The notes under the pieces are model-generated. The model searched no databases and was not told the origin of the DNA. It was given only the letters and a program-made list of their open reading frames with translations. The position numbers and the translations under genes are program-made. DNA of 8,173 nt from an uncultured Alphaproteobacteria bacterium (GTDB lineage: Bacteria; Pseudomonadota; Alphaproteobacteria; Micavibrionales; Micavibrionaceae), in assembly GCA_946481105.1 (NCBI GenBank), contig CAMLMM010000079.1, positions 1 through 8,173 of the forward strand, given 5' to 3'. Every line of letters starts with the position of its first letter. Position 1 is the stretch's first letter. Shown piece after piece: positions 5,989 to 8,173 of this stretch.

Positions 5989-8173
<2,185 letters not shown>

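Overview
The window reads as ordinary chromosomal DNA from an alphaproteobacterium of moderate GC content. The best evidence is a ChpT-type histidine phosphotransferase (a family confined to Alphaproteobacteria), a PodJ-like polar scaffold, and CarB and LigA sequences with alphaproteobacterial features. I cannot assign a genus. There are no RNA genes, insertion sequences, CRISPR arrays, phage genes or attachment sites that I can support. The sequence is almost completely coding.

Layout: (1) 1-1074, plus strand: the last third of carB (carbamoyl-phosphate synthase large subunit), cut by the left edge. (2) 1081-4138, minus strand: an apparent three-gene operon. It begins with a PodJ-like membrane protein with a coiled coil, one transmembrane helix, Sel1 repeats and a peptidoglycan-binding domain. 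Two unrecognised small genes (124 and 114 aa) follow, the first 9 bp downstream and the second overlapping the first by 11 bp. (3) 4139-4276: the only real intergenic region. It separates divergent transcription units and holds a perfect 9-bp-arm inverted repeat, a 9-bp direct repeat, a DnaA-box-like site, a GANTC methylation site and TTAA half-sites. (4) 4277-6219, plus strand: an apparent operon of chpT, a PldB-like lysophospholipase gene (4-bp ATGA overlap) and an unrecognised 76-aa gene. (5) 6200-8173, minus strand: ligA (NAD-dependent DNA ligase), lacking only roughly its first 25 residues, which lie beyond the right edge. It converges on and overlaps the 76-aa gene by 20 bp.

How the genes fit together: carB (pyrimidine and arginine precursors) and ligA (replication and repair) are housekeeping flanks. 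The interesting core is the divergent pair. ChpT relays phosphate from CckA to CtrA and CpdR in the alphaproteobacterial cell-cycle circuit, and PodJ organises a cell pole. Placing them back to back over one control region suggests possible co-regulation of cell-cycle phosphorelay and polarity, but this is inference. The two small genes behind the podJ-like gene are the most genuinely undescribed items. I do not see evidence for a wholly new system.
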